A stretch of 64,000 nt of DNA from Trichuris trichiura (lineage: Eukaryota > Nematoda > Enoplea > Trichinellida > Trichuridae): NCBI GenBank assembly GCA_037903355.1, contig JBAJFE010000009.1, positions 992,001-1,056,000 on the forward strand. The letters run 5' to 3'. Position numbers and translations under genes: made by a program. Below the pieces are notes generated by a model. It did no database searches, was not told the DNA's origin, and worked only from the letters and a program-made list of their open reading frames with translations. This document shows, one piece after another, positions 12,700 to 26,600 of this stretch. Position 1 is the stretch's first letter; each line of letters begins with the position of its first letter.

Positions 12700-13803
12700 A
12701 TGAAACAGCGCGTATGCTTTAGCCTAAGTGAGTATGGAGAGCGGAAGAATGCATTTATAGTGGCGCTTGTACTCTCTTCATTGAAGTGTCCTAATCCGCT
12801 AACCGGAAACGTAGTTGATAATCAATTCAAAGTTTATCTCCCTGCGGTGCATGGCACCAGAGCAGATGCGGCTGGCGGTCGTTTGGCATCTCGAAACAGC
12901 TTTGGCCAGACTAATAGCTTCTGCAGCGCCACACATACTTTGCCTTCTTTTCCAGTGGATGCCGGCCTTTTGCTAAGGCATTCGATGACTTATGCTTATG
13001 ATCTGTCATTCAGTCGAGCCTTTGGAACGTTCTCTGCCTGTCTATTTTACGACTTTCCCAAAGAGAAGCTACAGGAGTTGAATTTATGTTTCTCAACTGC
13101 TGAATACACTGGCAACATTCCGGCTATAGCCGGTTCAGTCAGCATGTATGCTTTAACGGTAAGCTGTTGAGCCGCGTCTTTGCTCCTCATTTCAAAAATG
13201 ATCAACGCGGTTTCTTGACGCCTATTAGCAGCAAGACCCGTAGTTCACGAAAGACCAAAACGTAGTCGGAAGAGCTAGAATTTATTAGCGCTGCATCTCT
13301 AACGCAAAAAGAATATAAACTCAACTTGTTGCATTTGCTCATTGCTAATCAGTCATGATATTATGGATCCCATTCGTCATCTGGACAAGAGGGACTTCCA
13401 AGAACATAATCCGGTTCGTTCCGAACGTGAGATGTTCGAAAGGTATGACCCGTGGGTTGGTATTACCATCGGTATCTCCTTGGGAACAATGCTAGGACTT
13501 ATGCTGGCTAATGTTGCAGTGAGATGGATAACCAAAAGGCTGAAACGACTTATGAGAAAAACCAAGCTGGGAAGAAGGATATTTGGTGACGAGCTGCCAC
13601 TTGTAATACTTCCAACTTCTCAAATGCTGCAAGTTGGCGGTATTGGAAATGCTTTAGCAAGCGGTACGGCTTCATTTCAATCCGTAAAATCTGTACAGCC
13701 TCCTTCCCATGACAAGTCACGGCCTAACATGACCTCATTCTGTACAAATGTTGTTACAACGGCTATGGTTTCTGCGAGCGATACGAAGCAAGCGAGCGCG
13801 TGA
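12700..13803 (+). CDS. Unrecognised single-pass membrane protein candidate
   Basis: Two open blocks, 12700-13145 and 13353-13803, can be joined in phase with a gtatgc donor and an aatcag acceptor to give 298 residues. The first block (about 149 residues) is Cys-containing with a mildly hydrophobic segment near residues 18-28. The second begins with an acidic/basic stretch, has one clear membrane segment (WVGITIGISLGTMLGLMLANV), then a strongly basic stop-transfer run (KRLKRLMRKTKLGRR) and a Ser/Thr-rich tail, which suggests a cytoplasmic C-terminus. Alternatively the second block is its own gene starting at ATG 13364. Further 5' exons are possible, since no convincing signal peptide is seen. 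I do not recognise the family. Membrane topology is inferred. Confidence 0.45.
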
Positions 13804-16800
13804 GGGCGACGGCTTCATGCACCGTCAAATATGAGAATAAGAATTGGATTGTTCAGCAATGGCGGGAAGAAGTTTTCTTTGCCAGTTCAAAAAACCAGAA
13901 AATTTCTCACTCGTAAATGGAAATTGCCAACTGCGTGAAAACGTTTGCCCTTACTAATCATGTGTCAGGTTTCAACTAGCCTCTACCTTGTCGACTGGTC
14001 AATAAATCTTGAAAGACAATCATATTCTTACCTGGCAGACTCTTCTTCATAAACAAGCGAAATTTATTGACGCCAATATCACTCTTGAGGGTATACAGCC
14101 TTAGGGAACCGCATGAATTGCAATGTTTCGTTCTAACCATAAGTCAATGCAACGTCCATTCGTTTAAAGCAGTTTAGCCCTAAATGGCAATGGCAAATCT
14201 AATGCTTATGGGAATTAACCGGTTCATCTGCCTGTTAAGAGTTTGAGTCTTCTATAGGCTACCTACTTTGCTGCATTCTTTGTTCTTTATTCTATAACGT
14301 TTTAACCCAGTTGTGTTATTCGAAGCGTTTTTGAAAAGCACAGAAAGCATCTCGTTTCTGAAGTGCGCCGCTTTTATCGGCAGGCCAAAATCGCTTCACT
14401 GAGCGAAATACAAAGCGAACGCAATTTGCCTATCTGAAAAGGGCAAAAATTCTATTAATATTTCTATGCAGCAGACGCGTAGCTACATCGATGGAAGCTG
14501 ACATGGAAACTTGTTACGATCCAATTTGGAGATGCTCTGAGTCCCTGCATTACCGGTCGTTGGTTTTATTCAATTTGTGTATTCCATTTTAAGTAGGTAT
14601 TTTGCCAACTTTGGACTCATATTTGATGGCCATCACAGCTTGATTTTTAGTTTAGTTCAAAGAATAGTACCGATCGATTTGTATTGGTTATTGTGGGCGC
14701 ATTCAGTTCCCTTTGAACGATTTGGGAAAACCAAAGCTCAAAAGAGCTTATACGCCTAATGGTTTATTTAGCTTTTTTACAAAGCCGTTTTCCACGTTCG
14801 AAGAACAATGTCAGTAAAAGCGTCCGTGGCATAGCCGCTATCTGTGGATGTCAGTTAGCGCTTCAGTTGCGTGAAGCAATTTAATCAAAAGTGAGCCGAT
14901 AACTCGTTCAGACTTTTTGCAGCTGACTAGCGTGAGTTGCTAGCTCAATTTTGAAGCTGCTTTCAGTTTTCCTCTCACCGACTGTTATTTCTTGAAAATG
15001 CACTTGATCACTGTTCGGCATTAAGAACAAACAGGCGCACAGCCAATCACGAAGGCTGTAAGAAATTAACACGTATCAAATCATTTAAATGACGTCACAA
15101 CAAAATGGAAATTTCAGCTTTTTTCTCACTTACTCGGCTGTCAAATTAAACTGTCCGGTCAATTGCTCACTAAAGCATTAAGAGTAAATGCGTTGCGAGC
15201 CAAAATTTAACATTTTAAAGAACGAATTGGCAGCTTATAAATTTACGAATGTGAGTACAGGGAATTGGTCTAAGAATGAATATTCATGACATCTCTTGTG
15301 AAAGCCAGGAAAAATGACTTTTGCATCTATGAAAAGAGCATATGGAGTTTCTATTTTCTTTTAAAAAATGTCAGGCAGCCACTGACTTCAACTTCGAGTA
15401 AAATTATGTCCGGCTATGCGCTTGAACAGATATTGCACAACTGCTCATTTACATCATGCTCAGCTTGCTGGAATTTGAATTGTTTGCGTGAAAACTTTTT
15501 AAATCGCCCTTCAAGTCCATATTGAAATCAGAAGATCCATTTGGCTTGTTTTCCCTTCAACTAAAGCCACCTTTAAAGGCGTCTTGAAAGTGTTACGAAT
15601 TAGGCGGTTGCAGCTCGGTGCCTTTGAAGAATTGACATTTATCCGTAGGCCACCACTGCTTAGGATAAAACATTGCCGCTAAACCATTTGCAGCTGGCAC
15701 TTGATGACGAAACAGAACCCCAATGAGCTTTTAGCAGCCATATGCTTAACCGAATGATTACCAATAAACCACTTAAGGTTAGGGCGTGATGACAAACGCA
15801 AACCCAAATGAGCTCCCAGCAGTCTTGCTAGGTGATTTTGAGCGGATTCATCAGTTTGGTTTAAGCCAATGTTTCCGCATACGATAGATCAAACATTTGA
15901 AATTACGGGAAAATTGAAAATCAATAAACTGCGTCTTCCTCATTTTCATAAATAGTCCGCTGATATCCGCCTTAAATCTTCGCAATGAATTGCGCGTTGT
16001 TGCAACAGTACACGCGTAAGTGCTTAAGTTATCGGAAATTCAATTTCGTCCAGGCGCGGTCTACTTAATGCCGCATGGCATTCCGTTTCTGCATAGCGAA
16101 GTGCCAAGCAAAATTGCAAAGCGCAATATCACTGCTGAAAACTTCGCGTAGAGAATAGCAGCATTTGAAAAGAGCTGAAGGCTAAGAGAAGATCGCTGCT
16201 CGTCTTGCGAATATTAGCTTAAATTACACAAGCTTGAGGAGCAAAGTTATTTATTTATTAAAAATTGCTCGCTTCACCGTTTTCCGTTTGGTTAAACGAG
16301 AAACCTTGTTGCTTAAAAATAAATGAAAATAGATTTATTAGTTTTATTAGCTACCGTAGGCCTTCTCTGTTCGACTATTTCCCTTTCCGCTTTGAGGAAC
16401 AGCGAAGAAGTTTGCTTTTAGAAATATTCTATGCTCTCTTCAGGCTGTGTAACTCTATTTAAAGCTTTTCCATGAACCGAATCGCTGCTCTCATTTAATC
16501 ATGAAATGATTTTTCCATCAGCCTGGCAGGTCATTTCACTTCCACTCGCAGTCGTTTAACAATCGACGTTGATACAGTTAAGTCACATGATTGATGCAAT
16601 AAAAAACCTAAAGATGAATATGACTTCTGTTATAATTTTACAAAGCAGTGCTGGAAAAAGCTGCCACCTAAAAAAGAAAATGACCGCTATGGAGCTATTT
16701 TGGATGTCGTTTTCTTCTCAGTCAAACTTCAATGCTGTTATGTCCCATGAATCAAACGTGAAAATGTCGAACTTCTCCTTAGTCGATTCATATTTATATA

Positions 16801-19042
16801 TTAATCGATTAAGCTGTCAAGCAGCAACAGAGAAACCGCCGTCAAAATTGCTGCGCAGAAAACATTCGAAAATTTCTCAGTAAAGGCAATGTTAAGCACC
16901 CATATTCTTTGTGCCCGCTTGAAGTGTGTGCATTCATACTTCCTGTTTTGCAGAAAACTGATCACTAAGATTCAGAGATAAGAGATTCGTGCGCATTGAT
17001 ATGAAGACACGTTCTTCAAACGGGTAAACAGAAGCATGCACAGCGAACGGGCCTTAGGGGCATTCAGAACACGTGCAAAAACGTTTTCCATGTGCAGAAG
17101 AGGAATATTAATTAGACTCGCTGCATAACCTAATAATTGCTGTAGCATTCACACTCTAAGGCGAGGAAACGTTTCATACCATCTGCATGCAGCAGCTATG
17201 CTAATATTTCTTATCTTTACCTAAAGACCGAATAGATAACAATGATACTTCTATCATTGTTTTTTAACAGTCAGACGGAAAGAAATTTAATAGAGCCGAT
17301 AAATTCTTTAGCAGGAGAATTGATAGCACTCTTAGAAGGCGGAAACGTTTATGAAAAACTAGCTGAAAGTGTAATATATCATTTTTGATATTTTGCATTT
17401 TTCCCTTTACAATCCACTTCGAAATACTTCTCTTATGCCAAGTGAACCTAATAAACAAATGATTCTCCCATAACTGCAGTACATGCTCATGCATTATAAA
17501 TTAAGAAAGAAAAGCTGAGTTGTAAGATGTCGCTGCTTGATGTGTTTATCAATAACTGCTTGCGTTCAATGGTTTCTCGGTTGAATTATTTTGGAAAGCT
17601 GAGAATCCTTTAGAATATTGGCTACGGCATAAGTTTTAAATGCGTAGATCACAACCTAACCTTTTATTCGGATAAGACAATACTAAGAACAACATGCGCG
17701 GCTGGCAAAGTAGGTATGCATTAATGAAATATGACACAAAAAGAATAGTTTTGCAACACGCGACTCTACTAAAGGTTGAACAACAAAGGCAATTCTGCAG
17801 TAATTATGGACAACGAATTCAACGAAGGAAAGCTTGAACTGTTTTTGGATTCGTACGGCGTGTTAGAAAATTGAACTTTTGGAAGCTAACTTCAACCGAG
17901 CATAGAAAAACGAATTAAACTCATTCGAAACTGACTAGAATTACCTAACATAAAGAAAACGCTTTGTGAGCCTTACACAAAAGAGGTGAAGCTGAGCGTG
18001 CCTATAAGTAAGGATATGAATAATTTTTCTTCATGGAGATACTTCCCAATCGTTTGTCTTTACTTCTCTTAAATGAACGGTTTATTCAAGTTCAACAAGA
18101 TCAGGATTAACAATATCGGAACGAAAGGGATACGATGATGATGTCGGCACGCGGGCAAGGTTCCGAATGTTGCATTTATGCATTACTTTCAGAAAGCTTT
18201 ACGTTGGGCACATGGACAGCATGAAACGACTTTTAATTTTTCATTCACGCATAATATGTAAATAATGCTTAATTTGAAACATGTACAGACGTCTCATCTG
18301 TCATTCTGCGTCGGTGCGACAACTGGCAGACGCTGAAAAAAGAATTTGCGAAATTTATTATGTAAGGTTTAGTTTTTCAACGCCGAATAACGAATACTTC
18401 TCAAAAAGCTTAGGTGTAGACATAGGAAAAGATTTTACTACAACTATGCTTCAAATTCTGCTTCCGTTGCTTCTAATAAGCTGTGAAATTTGCGTAAAAC
18501 ATGGTCGCATTGAGATCTAAGAGAAGAAAGTTCGTCTACTGAAACTTTTTTGGAATTTGCCACGAAGGACGTATCCCGAAAATAAAAACGAAATGATTTT
18601 CCATTAAAAAGTGATACGACCGCTTAGAACACGTAATGTTTTGTTATGGGATGGTAAAGTTTCGTAGTGTACAGATACTACTAAAGGTAAGTCGCACTAT
18701 GAAAACAAAAAATTCTTAGCACCGGTGCTTTCGGGATTTGACCTCTACGTGTCGTCAGCAGTTACCGTAAACAAAATCTATACGACTAATGCGTGACTAA
18801 AACTTGTATGGTTTATAAAAATGCTTCATCCAAAAAAAGATTAAAAACTAACTTCAGCGATTCTAAAATGGAAACTGTGCTTTCACTTCGTTGGATTAAC
18901 TAATTTTAAATGATCAAATGCTTAGCCACATTTCGAACAACAGGAAACTCAGTCCTAATGGGAAAGTCTGTTTTCAAAACGCAAAATAATTCTTGATCGC
19001 AAGACGCTCGCGGCAAACCGTTTAATTATTTGGAAATAGCAC

Positions 19043-19124
<82 letters not shown>

Positions 19125-19132
19125 CATTATTA
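19043..19132. repeat. (TTA/ATT)n microsatellite
   Basis: About thirty near-perfect copies of the trinucleotide att run through these 90 bases, with one tatcat interruption near the right end. Confidence 0.95.
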
Positions 19133-19662
19133 TACTTAAAATAATCCCTATTCCATTACGGCGAAAAAGTTGTCTAGCGTAAACCAATCAGAATTTTGCA
19201 TATTAGGATTACGTGGCATTAAAATAAAGTTATTTGCAAACTTATTTGATTTTTAATCGATGTATTAATATTTAGATTTATGAAGCCGCAAAATGTAGGT
19301 CTAATAAAAAAATTTTTGCCGCGCTGGTTATTTCTGCTGTAATACGGCACTTATTAACGTTAGCAGAAATTTCAAAATTTATTGCGGAACACCTTGCTCA
19401 CGTTTTTTAGCTTAATGGAGCTTTAGACCTAACGCCGGTCAAAGGACGCACTTTTCACATTTTCAGAGAAAACTTGGCAATGCAAAGGCAGCGAAGTAGG
19501 GAAACATTTCTAATGCTGTACAAATTAAGCTGCTAAAATTAGATACCAAAAATTGTCAAACAAAGATATCGGTTTCCACAAAAAACCATAGTGCTAATGG
19601 GTTTATAGAATAGCTGATGGTGAAGATATAGTGTCTTCATACGGGACCGTATAATTTCATTT

Positions 19663-19724
19663 GGTTGCTTCTTTTTGTACGGATTTTCAACGGGACATAA
19701 AAATCCGTACAAAAAGAAGCAACC
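19663..19724. repeat. Perfect inverted repeat (24-bp arms)
   Basis: Arms 19663-19686 and 19701-19724 are exact reverse complements around a 14-base spacer containing tcaacgggaca, the motif shared with the larger palindrome at 22271-22524. A 13-base direct repeat (agctgatggtgaa) flanks it at 19612-19624 and 19725-19737. Confidence 0.9.
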
Positions 19725-22270
19725 AGCTGATGGTGAAATCGGAAATCCAAAAAAAGTTTCAAGGCGCTTTTCCAGCTGTAATAAATACCCTTAGCTGATT
19801 ATTAGTCAGCTTCTGTTTCAACTGCTCATGCTTAATAGAGTTGCATTTTGAAGTCTAAAAATTCAAAGATTCAACGCGGCATAATATTTCCGTCCTTTAA
19901 CGATTGACGAAACTTTGCGTTCTTGCAATAATCCACCGCGATGCAGTCGTGGGTACTCCCTTGAAGAAAGACGCGCCGCGTTAAAAATTTTGCTTCGAGC
20001 CACCAGAAAAGAGAAACTCGTTAAGGCGACGACATAAAGAGCTGAACGGCATCACGGATTACGTCGGGTTAAACAAATTTATAGCTGCCAGCCATCTTTT
20101 CAAGCAGCATATGACAACTGGGTATCTATTGCACTATTGCGTCACACTTGACAGCCGTTCACTTTGTGTCCTCTCTTTTCTCATATGACAGAAGAAGGAA
20201 AACGGAGAAACGCAGGATTACAACGCTTGGACCGTTTTCTGCAACTATTCCTGAGCAAACAGAATGCGCTCATGCGCTCACGCGGCCAGACGTTATAGGA
20301 GCTGAGCTGCTTCAACTTGGGAACTGACGTAGAGAAAGGCATTCAAAAAGTTATGCGCTGCCTACGTTGCTAAAAGAAACTGAGGACCCTTTAGGCCGGC
20401 GGAATTCATCTCGACTTTCGATCATCCGTCATTCTTTCAAGTATCACTTTCTTCGCCAACAAGAAGACGAAAGAGGTGCTCAAAGTCAGAAGTTGCAGTG
20501 CTCAATCTGACGAGCGTTCTCACACATGCTCCCCGTTAAGGTAAGTCAATAATATGTTGCACTTATATACATATAAAAGTTTGAGAAATAATCTTTGAAG
20601 ATGAAAAGGACACTAAGTAGTAATGTATCTCTTGGTTAACAAGCTATAGTCAATTTTAAGCTATTCTATTTTTCAATCTGTCCTATGATATCAGCCGCCG
20701 TCCACTTGAGACGGTGTCGATGCATTACGTCATGTTAATCTATAATTCGGAGGAGTGTTGAAAGTTCGGAATGTTTCTTTCGATGCTGAGCAAAAATAAA
20801 AGTAATATGTTGAATTTCACCTATAGCGCGTAAGCAAAAGGCCACCACCTTGCCAAGAGCATTTCCTATTTGTTGTTCAGTTTGATGGGCTCATTGCTCT
20901 CTTTTTGAATGCCAGTGAGCAAGCGTCTGCTGAGAAAGCAGCCGTGGATAAACAAGATAGAATAAATTTGAACAGCAGAAACGATCGACCCATTTTTGAA
21001 AAGAAATAAGCTAAGTACATTCAGTAAGCGAATTTTCCCAAAAGAAAGTGGGCCCAAATTCAAACGCTGCTTTGAAGGAGCTGTTCATTTTTCAACACTT
21101 CCTTTAGCAAATTTCTTTACGTTGTTAAAAATGCTATTAGGCAAAGACTTGCCCCCACGCGGCTGCTATTGTTAAGAATCATATGCCTGTGCCTGGCAGT
21201 CACGCAACTAGTTGAATGTTAAGGCTTAAAAAAAAGCGTTCGCTTACCTATCGGTTAAAGAGAGTGACTTTACTCTCTTACGTCATTGAACTGAAAGCCA
21301 GTTTTAAGCGAACATTCATTCTCATTCTGAACAAGTAAAAAAAAGCATTAATAGACAACAGGCTTGCGAAGGTTCGCCAGAAAGCAAAGTTGTTCGAAAG
21401 AGGGGAAATTTTATGAACAGCTGCGCCCAGCAGCAAAACGCAGCCGAGTTCCATGCTTCGATAAACGATGGAAAAATGATACATTATTGCATAAACTTTA
21501 AGAAGAAACTTAACGCCGGATAATCAGATAAATGTCTAGTAAATCAAAGCATCAAGCAAAAATGTTACAGTGGCTGAATTCACATTGCCGCCGCTGCTTT
21601 CCGACATCAAGAACGACGAATGAAATTTAGTTATGTCTACTTTCCATGGAGTCCATCGGAAAGATGAAAAGTTTTGAAAACACCATCCGCGCTTTCTCAG
21701 CCGCACCATCTTTCGATCGTTTGCTTATCTATTTTTATACGTAGTTTGTTTGCCATTGGCTGGACTGGCTTTAATTCTAGTCATCTATGCGAACGTCCGG
21801 AGCTGCGCTTTCATCGTTTAATGGCACAAGTCGAGTTCCAACGCGCCTATGCATGCTTGCAAACAAATGAGCATTAGCTGCTGACTGCCCGAATTTCTTG
21901 CGGCTGCTCCGTCGAGGAAAGCCGTTCGAGAAAGCTTCAGCAATGAAGTGGCTTCCAACGAATAGGTACAACTAAGTCGGCATGCTATTTTTATAGCTTA
22001 TCGTTTATTGCGTTCATTTTCTACGCTTGAAAAAATTGTATTCCGCCCCACAATTGCCCTTATTAGTACATCAGTGAGTTAAAAGACTCTTGCATGCTGA
22101 ACTACAATTTAGGCATTTGTTCTATCAATGATTTTGCGTCAGGTCAGCTCTTCAATAGTTATAGTTGACGTGCATGTTCACTTCAGGCACTTTCAGGCAA
22201 CAGGAAGTAATAAACGTACTGTTGGAATTTCTTATCACATTACGAACAACCGTTTATGCACAAAACTCAT

Positions 22271-22524
22271 TTTCATGTTAGGCTGCTTCTTTTACGGAAT
22301 GCATGTTCCGTTGAAAATTTTTAATTCTAATTTTTCCAGAGCTTTCAGGTCAAACGCGACCCGTCTTCAGCGGTCTTAAATTGATGTAGTTATTACATTA
22401 TTACATTACATCAATTTAAGATCGCTGAGGACGGGTCGCGTTTGAACCGAAAGCTCCCGGAAAATTAGAATTAAAATTTTTCAACGGGACATGCATTCCG
22501 TAAAAGAAGCAGCCTAACATGAAA
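22271..22524. repeat. Long palindromic foldback element (about 118-bp arms)
   Basis: The left arm starts tttcatgttaggctgcttct and the right arm ends with its complement. The arms stay complementary with few mismatches into the centre, where cttaaattgatgta faces tacatcaatttaag around a loop of about 20 bases rich in ttacat. It has no coding capacity and looks like a nonautonomous foldback element or MITE. Confidence 0.9.
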
Positions 22525-23607
22525 CTCTATAATCCCGTACTAAGAAGCTGTATCTACAAAACTCATTTTGACACTAAACTCAATGTTTAAATTTGCTTGA
22601 CTAAAATTTCAAGTTCTTCTCGTTCTTCATAAAAAGGTAAGACCATTTTTATCGACGAATTATTGTTTCGTTTGCTCATTCTCTTCATTTCTTATGTGAT
22701 AAGGAATAAGAACCGTCCAAACCAGACTAAGAAAGAATAAAAATTATTCGCAGGCCTTAATTATCAACTAAAATAAAGTACGAATTTTAAATTTCTCCAT
22801 TGTGAGTAAAACGTAAGAGAAAGTGAAAGTAAGCTTTGGCTAAAGTTTGTAAGCTTTGCTTGAAATAACCGCCTGTTCATCCTACGATAAGAAGAAGAGG
22901 AACATTAATTCAAACCCTTCTTTTAAAAAATTCAATTTTCAGCGTCGAAGCCATGAGAAGCTATGTTCAAATTTTTTTAATCAAAAAGAACGGCAAGGTT
23001 TGAAAATTTTAGAGCAGCATTTTTTAATTACTGCAGCTGTAGCGTGGCAACCGTAGAACTTCGAACTGCACAGAATCTTCCATTATACGCAGGTACACTA
23101 AGGATTTAAAACTCCGTTCATTATATTCGCTTTCTTAAGAAGAATACCTTTAAATTTTACCTCGAAACAGTATTATTATCGACTGACAATTTTTGTACTC
23201 GATGTAGATCCATCCAAAAGCATATTTGAGTAAAAATGAGGCCTTTCTTCCATTATTTGTAATAACTACTTCCTGTTACTTCATCCTAAAGCCATTTGTA
23301 GCATCATATATTGTTTTAATCCTCCTAGTTCGACAAGATCCCCAGATAAAAAAATCCTAACCCAATGCTTGAGTTCACGGAGGCTCTGGAAATGTCTTTT
23401 TCCTATTTCCATTGAGTCTCACTTCTTTGAAGCTACCAGCCTCTTCTCAAACTCATGTTCCAATTAAATAGTTTTACAATCTCATGAGTGTACGTTGGAC
23501 AAGCTATTCAGTTGCCTGATTGACTTCGCTCTTTCAGACAACATTTTGCAGACGAACTTGAATTGGAAGAAAGCGCCCGTGTTCTGGGTCGCACTACAAG
23601 ACGAACG

Positions 23608-26600
23608 ATGAATAGAGGACCTAACATGGAGGAGCGAAATAGTTTATCACAATTTGCACATACGGTGAAGGCACTCCCCTCGGAGTGGGTTAATCCGTTC
23701 GACAAAATAGAAGAACTTCTCACCTGCCCCATTTGCTTAGACCGATACAAGTAAGTTTCACAACACAGCAAAAAGGACTACATCTCGTTCAACTCCAGCG
23801 CGTATTATTATTATTATTATTGTGGCATGTATGATCTGTGTATGCACAATTTAAAAAAAACCAAAATTTTAGTGCACTATTCTTTTTAAGTAAGAACATT
23901 TATAGTTTGTCTGTCGCTCTCTTAGTTTTGCTAATGTCGCAAAGACGCTATTCAAATTAGGAACCCGAAGGTACTGCCCTGCCAGCATAGCTTTTGCTTG
24001 GAGCCATGCCTGGAAGGGCTCATGGACCCAACCAGACGAACGGTCAAATGCCCTGAATGCCGAGTAGAACATCTGGCTCCTCAAGACGGTGCTCGTGGTT
24101 GGCCAACCAACTACACTTTGGTCGGTTTTCTGGAAATTCATTTGAGAGCAACGGAGCAAAGTGTCGTCGAATTTGAAGCCTACATCCGAAGGTAGGCTTG
24201 CAGCTTTCCTCCCGCCGCAACTATGCAGCAATTTCGCAGATACAACATGGAACGTTGCAAAGTATGCAATGAAAAAGCGGTCTTGGAACATTGCGCCCAT
24301 TGCAACAAGAAAATATGCCCGGATTGTTTGACAAACCATTCGGATATGATCAAGAGAGATCTAAAGCGTTTGCTTACTCAAGTGAAACGCATATCCTGCA
24401 GAATAACAGACTGGTCTGAAACTGTTTCCGGAGCAATTAATGGATTAGCAGTTCAAGCCGCATCCGCAAAGGAGGAGGTTAAAGAATGGATGAGACGCAT
24501 TGCAAAACGTAGGAACATAACAGATGCACTGCTGAAAGGTTAAAAAGTTTAAATAATGATTTCAGAGGTCAAGAAACGAGAAGAGGTGCTCATGGCCGAA
24601 GTGGATGCCTTCTGCAGTACGGAGTCGCGGATTATGACAAGCGTTCGGCAAACTTTTGAGCTCGAGTCTTGCAACATAAGTGAAGCTTGCGCTCGCCTGG
24701 ACGCTTATCTGAAGGGCGACCGAGAGATGACCCTCGAGGAGGCTGTCCACTACAAACAAATGTTCCTGGAAGGCCTGGAGCATTTGCGATCATTTTCACC
24801 CGATATCGACGGCATGTGCAACAAGCGATTCCGGTTCGCTATTAATACAAGCACGGCGACACTGGCCAACATAATTGCCCATTTTGGAGAGATTCAGGTG
24901 GCAGTTTCAATCGTCTGTCCTTAAAAGGTAATTCGATGCTTTAGGTTAGCAATTTTTTGACAAATATCAGCTTGCAAAATACGGATATTGCTATTCCACG
25001 CTTCTTACGACTAGCTTTGGAATCAGACGCCAATGAATCAAATCACGAACGTCTGAGTAACAACAAAGTTAGGGAAGAGCATGTTGAAGATAAGCGCTCA
25101 ACAGCTGCTGACGACTCGGCAGCCAACGGCAGAGTTAGGAAAGCATGCTCACGTTTTCAGCCATCCGAAGCATACGAGTCGCATAGGCAGTCGGAAAGGA
25201 TATGCAGCGATGTGGCTGAAGCGATGGCCAATAGCCCATGGGTTGGAGTGCACAGAATAGCTCATGCTTTGAACGAAGGAAGCACGCCTCGAGAAGACGA
25301 TGCGGAAAGTCCAAATAGCTCAGAGGCTTGCAGTTCCAATGGCCAAAGCGGAAGTCACAAAGCCGACAAAAAGGCATCGCTGATTAAAATGAACAACCAG
25401 CAGAGCGACGATACGGACGAGGAGCTGAATAATCGAATAGCAAACATTAGGAAAAATTTCGAAATGCGAAAGCGGGAATTGGACAAGCAAGTTAGGACAA
25501 TTCAGGACCAAAAGGCCAGATCACCCGTCTGTATGAACGAACCGCTCACCGAACCGGATTCTGATGATGACGTCAGCCCTCAGGATATGGACTACGACCT
25601 TGACGTTCAGCCAATCGAAGTGCAAGTGTTCAAAAGCGTTTTGGCTCCGTACTCGCCATCTTCACCTGTTCAGCGGTCGCAACTGTCAAGAGAACCGTCT
25701 CAGGAAGAAAATGAACCATACGGCGAATTAGAGGAGACAGGAAGTAGGCATTCTCCGGATCTCTTTATTCCAAGATCTTCAGTAGACAAAAAGGCAAAAC
25801 GCCGTTCGTGGGCAGCCCCCGGCACCTTGGAGAGTAGCAGAACAATTGACAAACGACAGTTCTACCGAATAGACGATGTTGTGGGGCACAGTGGTTCAAG
25901 AGGCCAAAGTCACGAGATGTTTGGCAGCGGAAAGCAGTATATTCAGAACTCTTTGGAAGAGGAGGCAAAAACTGACCGTTCGGCTAGACAACCCGCCTCA
26001 AGTGGCAACAACGCCCAAAGAAGGCCTCTGAAACGATATACGTACACGAACAATGCTCCCAAAAATAACTACGCGCGCAAAGGGCGAATGATACTGAAAT
26101 TTGGACATAAGGGCGATTCGCCAGGTCAGTTCAACTGGCCTCGAGGACTAGCTTTAACTCCTAACGGAAAAGAAGTGGTCATATGCGATAGTAGCAATCA
26201 TCGTATACAAGTATTCGACATTAGAGGAAAGTTCCTGAGAACATTTGGGAAGTACGGTACCGGTACAGGCCAATTCGATAGCTTGGCTGGCATATGCGTT
26301 AACCAGTATGGTCAGATGATCGTGACGGACAGATATAATCATCGTATTCAAGTGCTCGACCCGTCCGGAAGGACAGTGCGTATATTCGGTAGCCACGGGC
26401 AAACAAACGGACGTTTTAACAATCCTTGGGGAGTGACCATGGATTTGCAAGGTTTTATATACGTCTGCGACAAGGATAACCATCGTGTACAAATTCTTCA
26501 AGCCGACGGAAGTTACGTGGGTAAATTTGGAGACTTGGGCAGTCACGAGGGCCAGTTTCAACATCCTCATTTTATAACTTCAAATCGACACAATCAGCTT

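Larger units (their letters stand above)
13804..23562. other. Gene-poor stretch with repeats only
   Basis: No coding exon, tRNA or rRNA could be supported in nearly 10 kb. Present are foldback repeats (19663-19724, 22271-22524), an ATT microsatellite (19043-19132) and a degenerate direct repeat of about 37 bp near 15700 and 15785. Short frames such as 16569-16883 look like chance. Confidence 0.4.

Noticed and set aside
16569..16883. 104-residue open frame in the gene desert
   Set aside because: AT-driven composition rich in Lys, Ser and Asn, no domain, no supporting exons.
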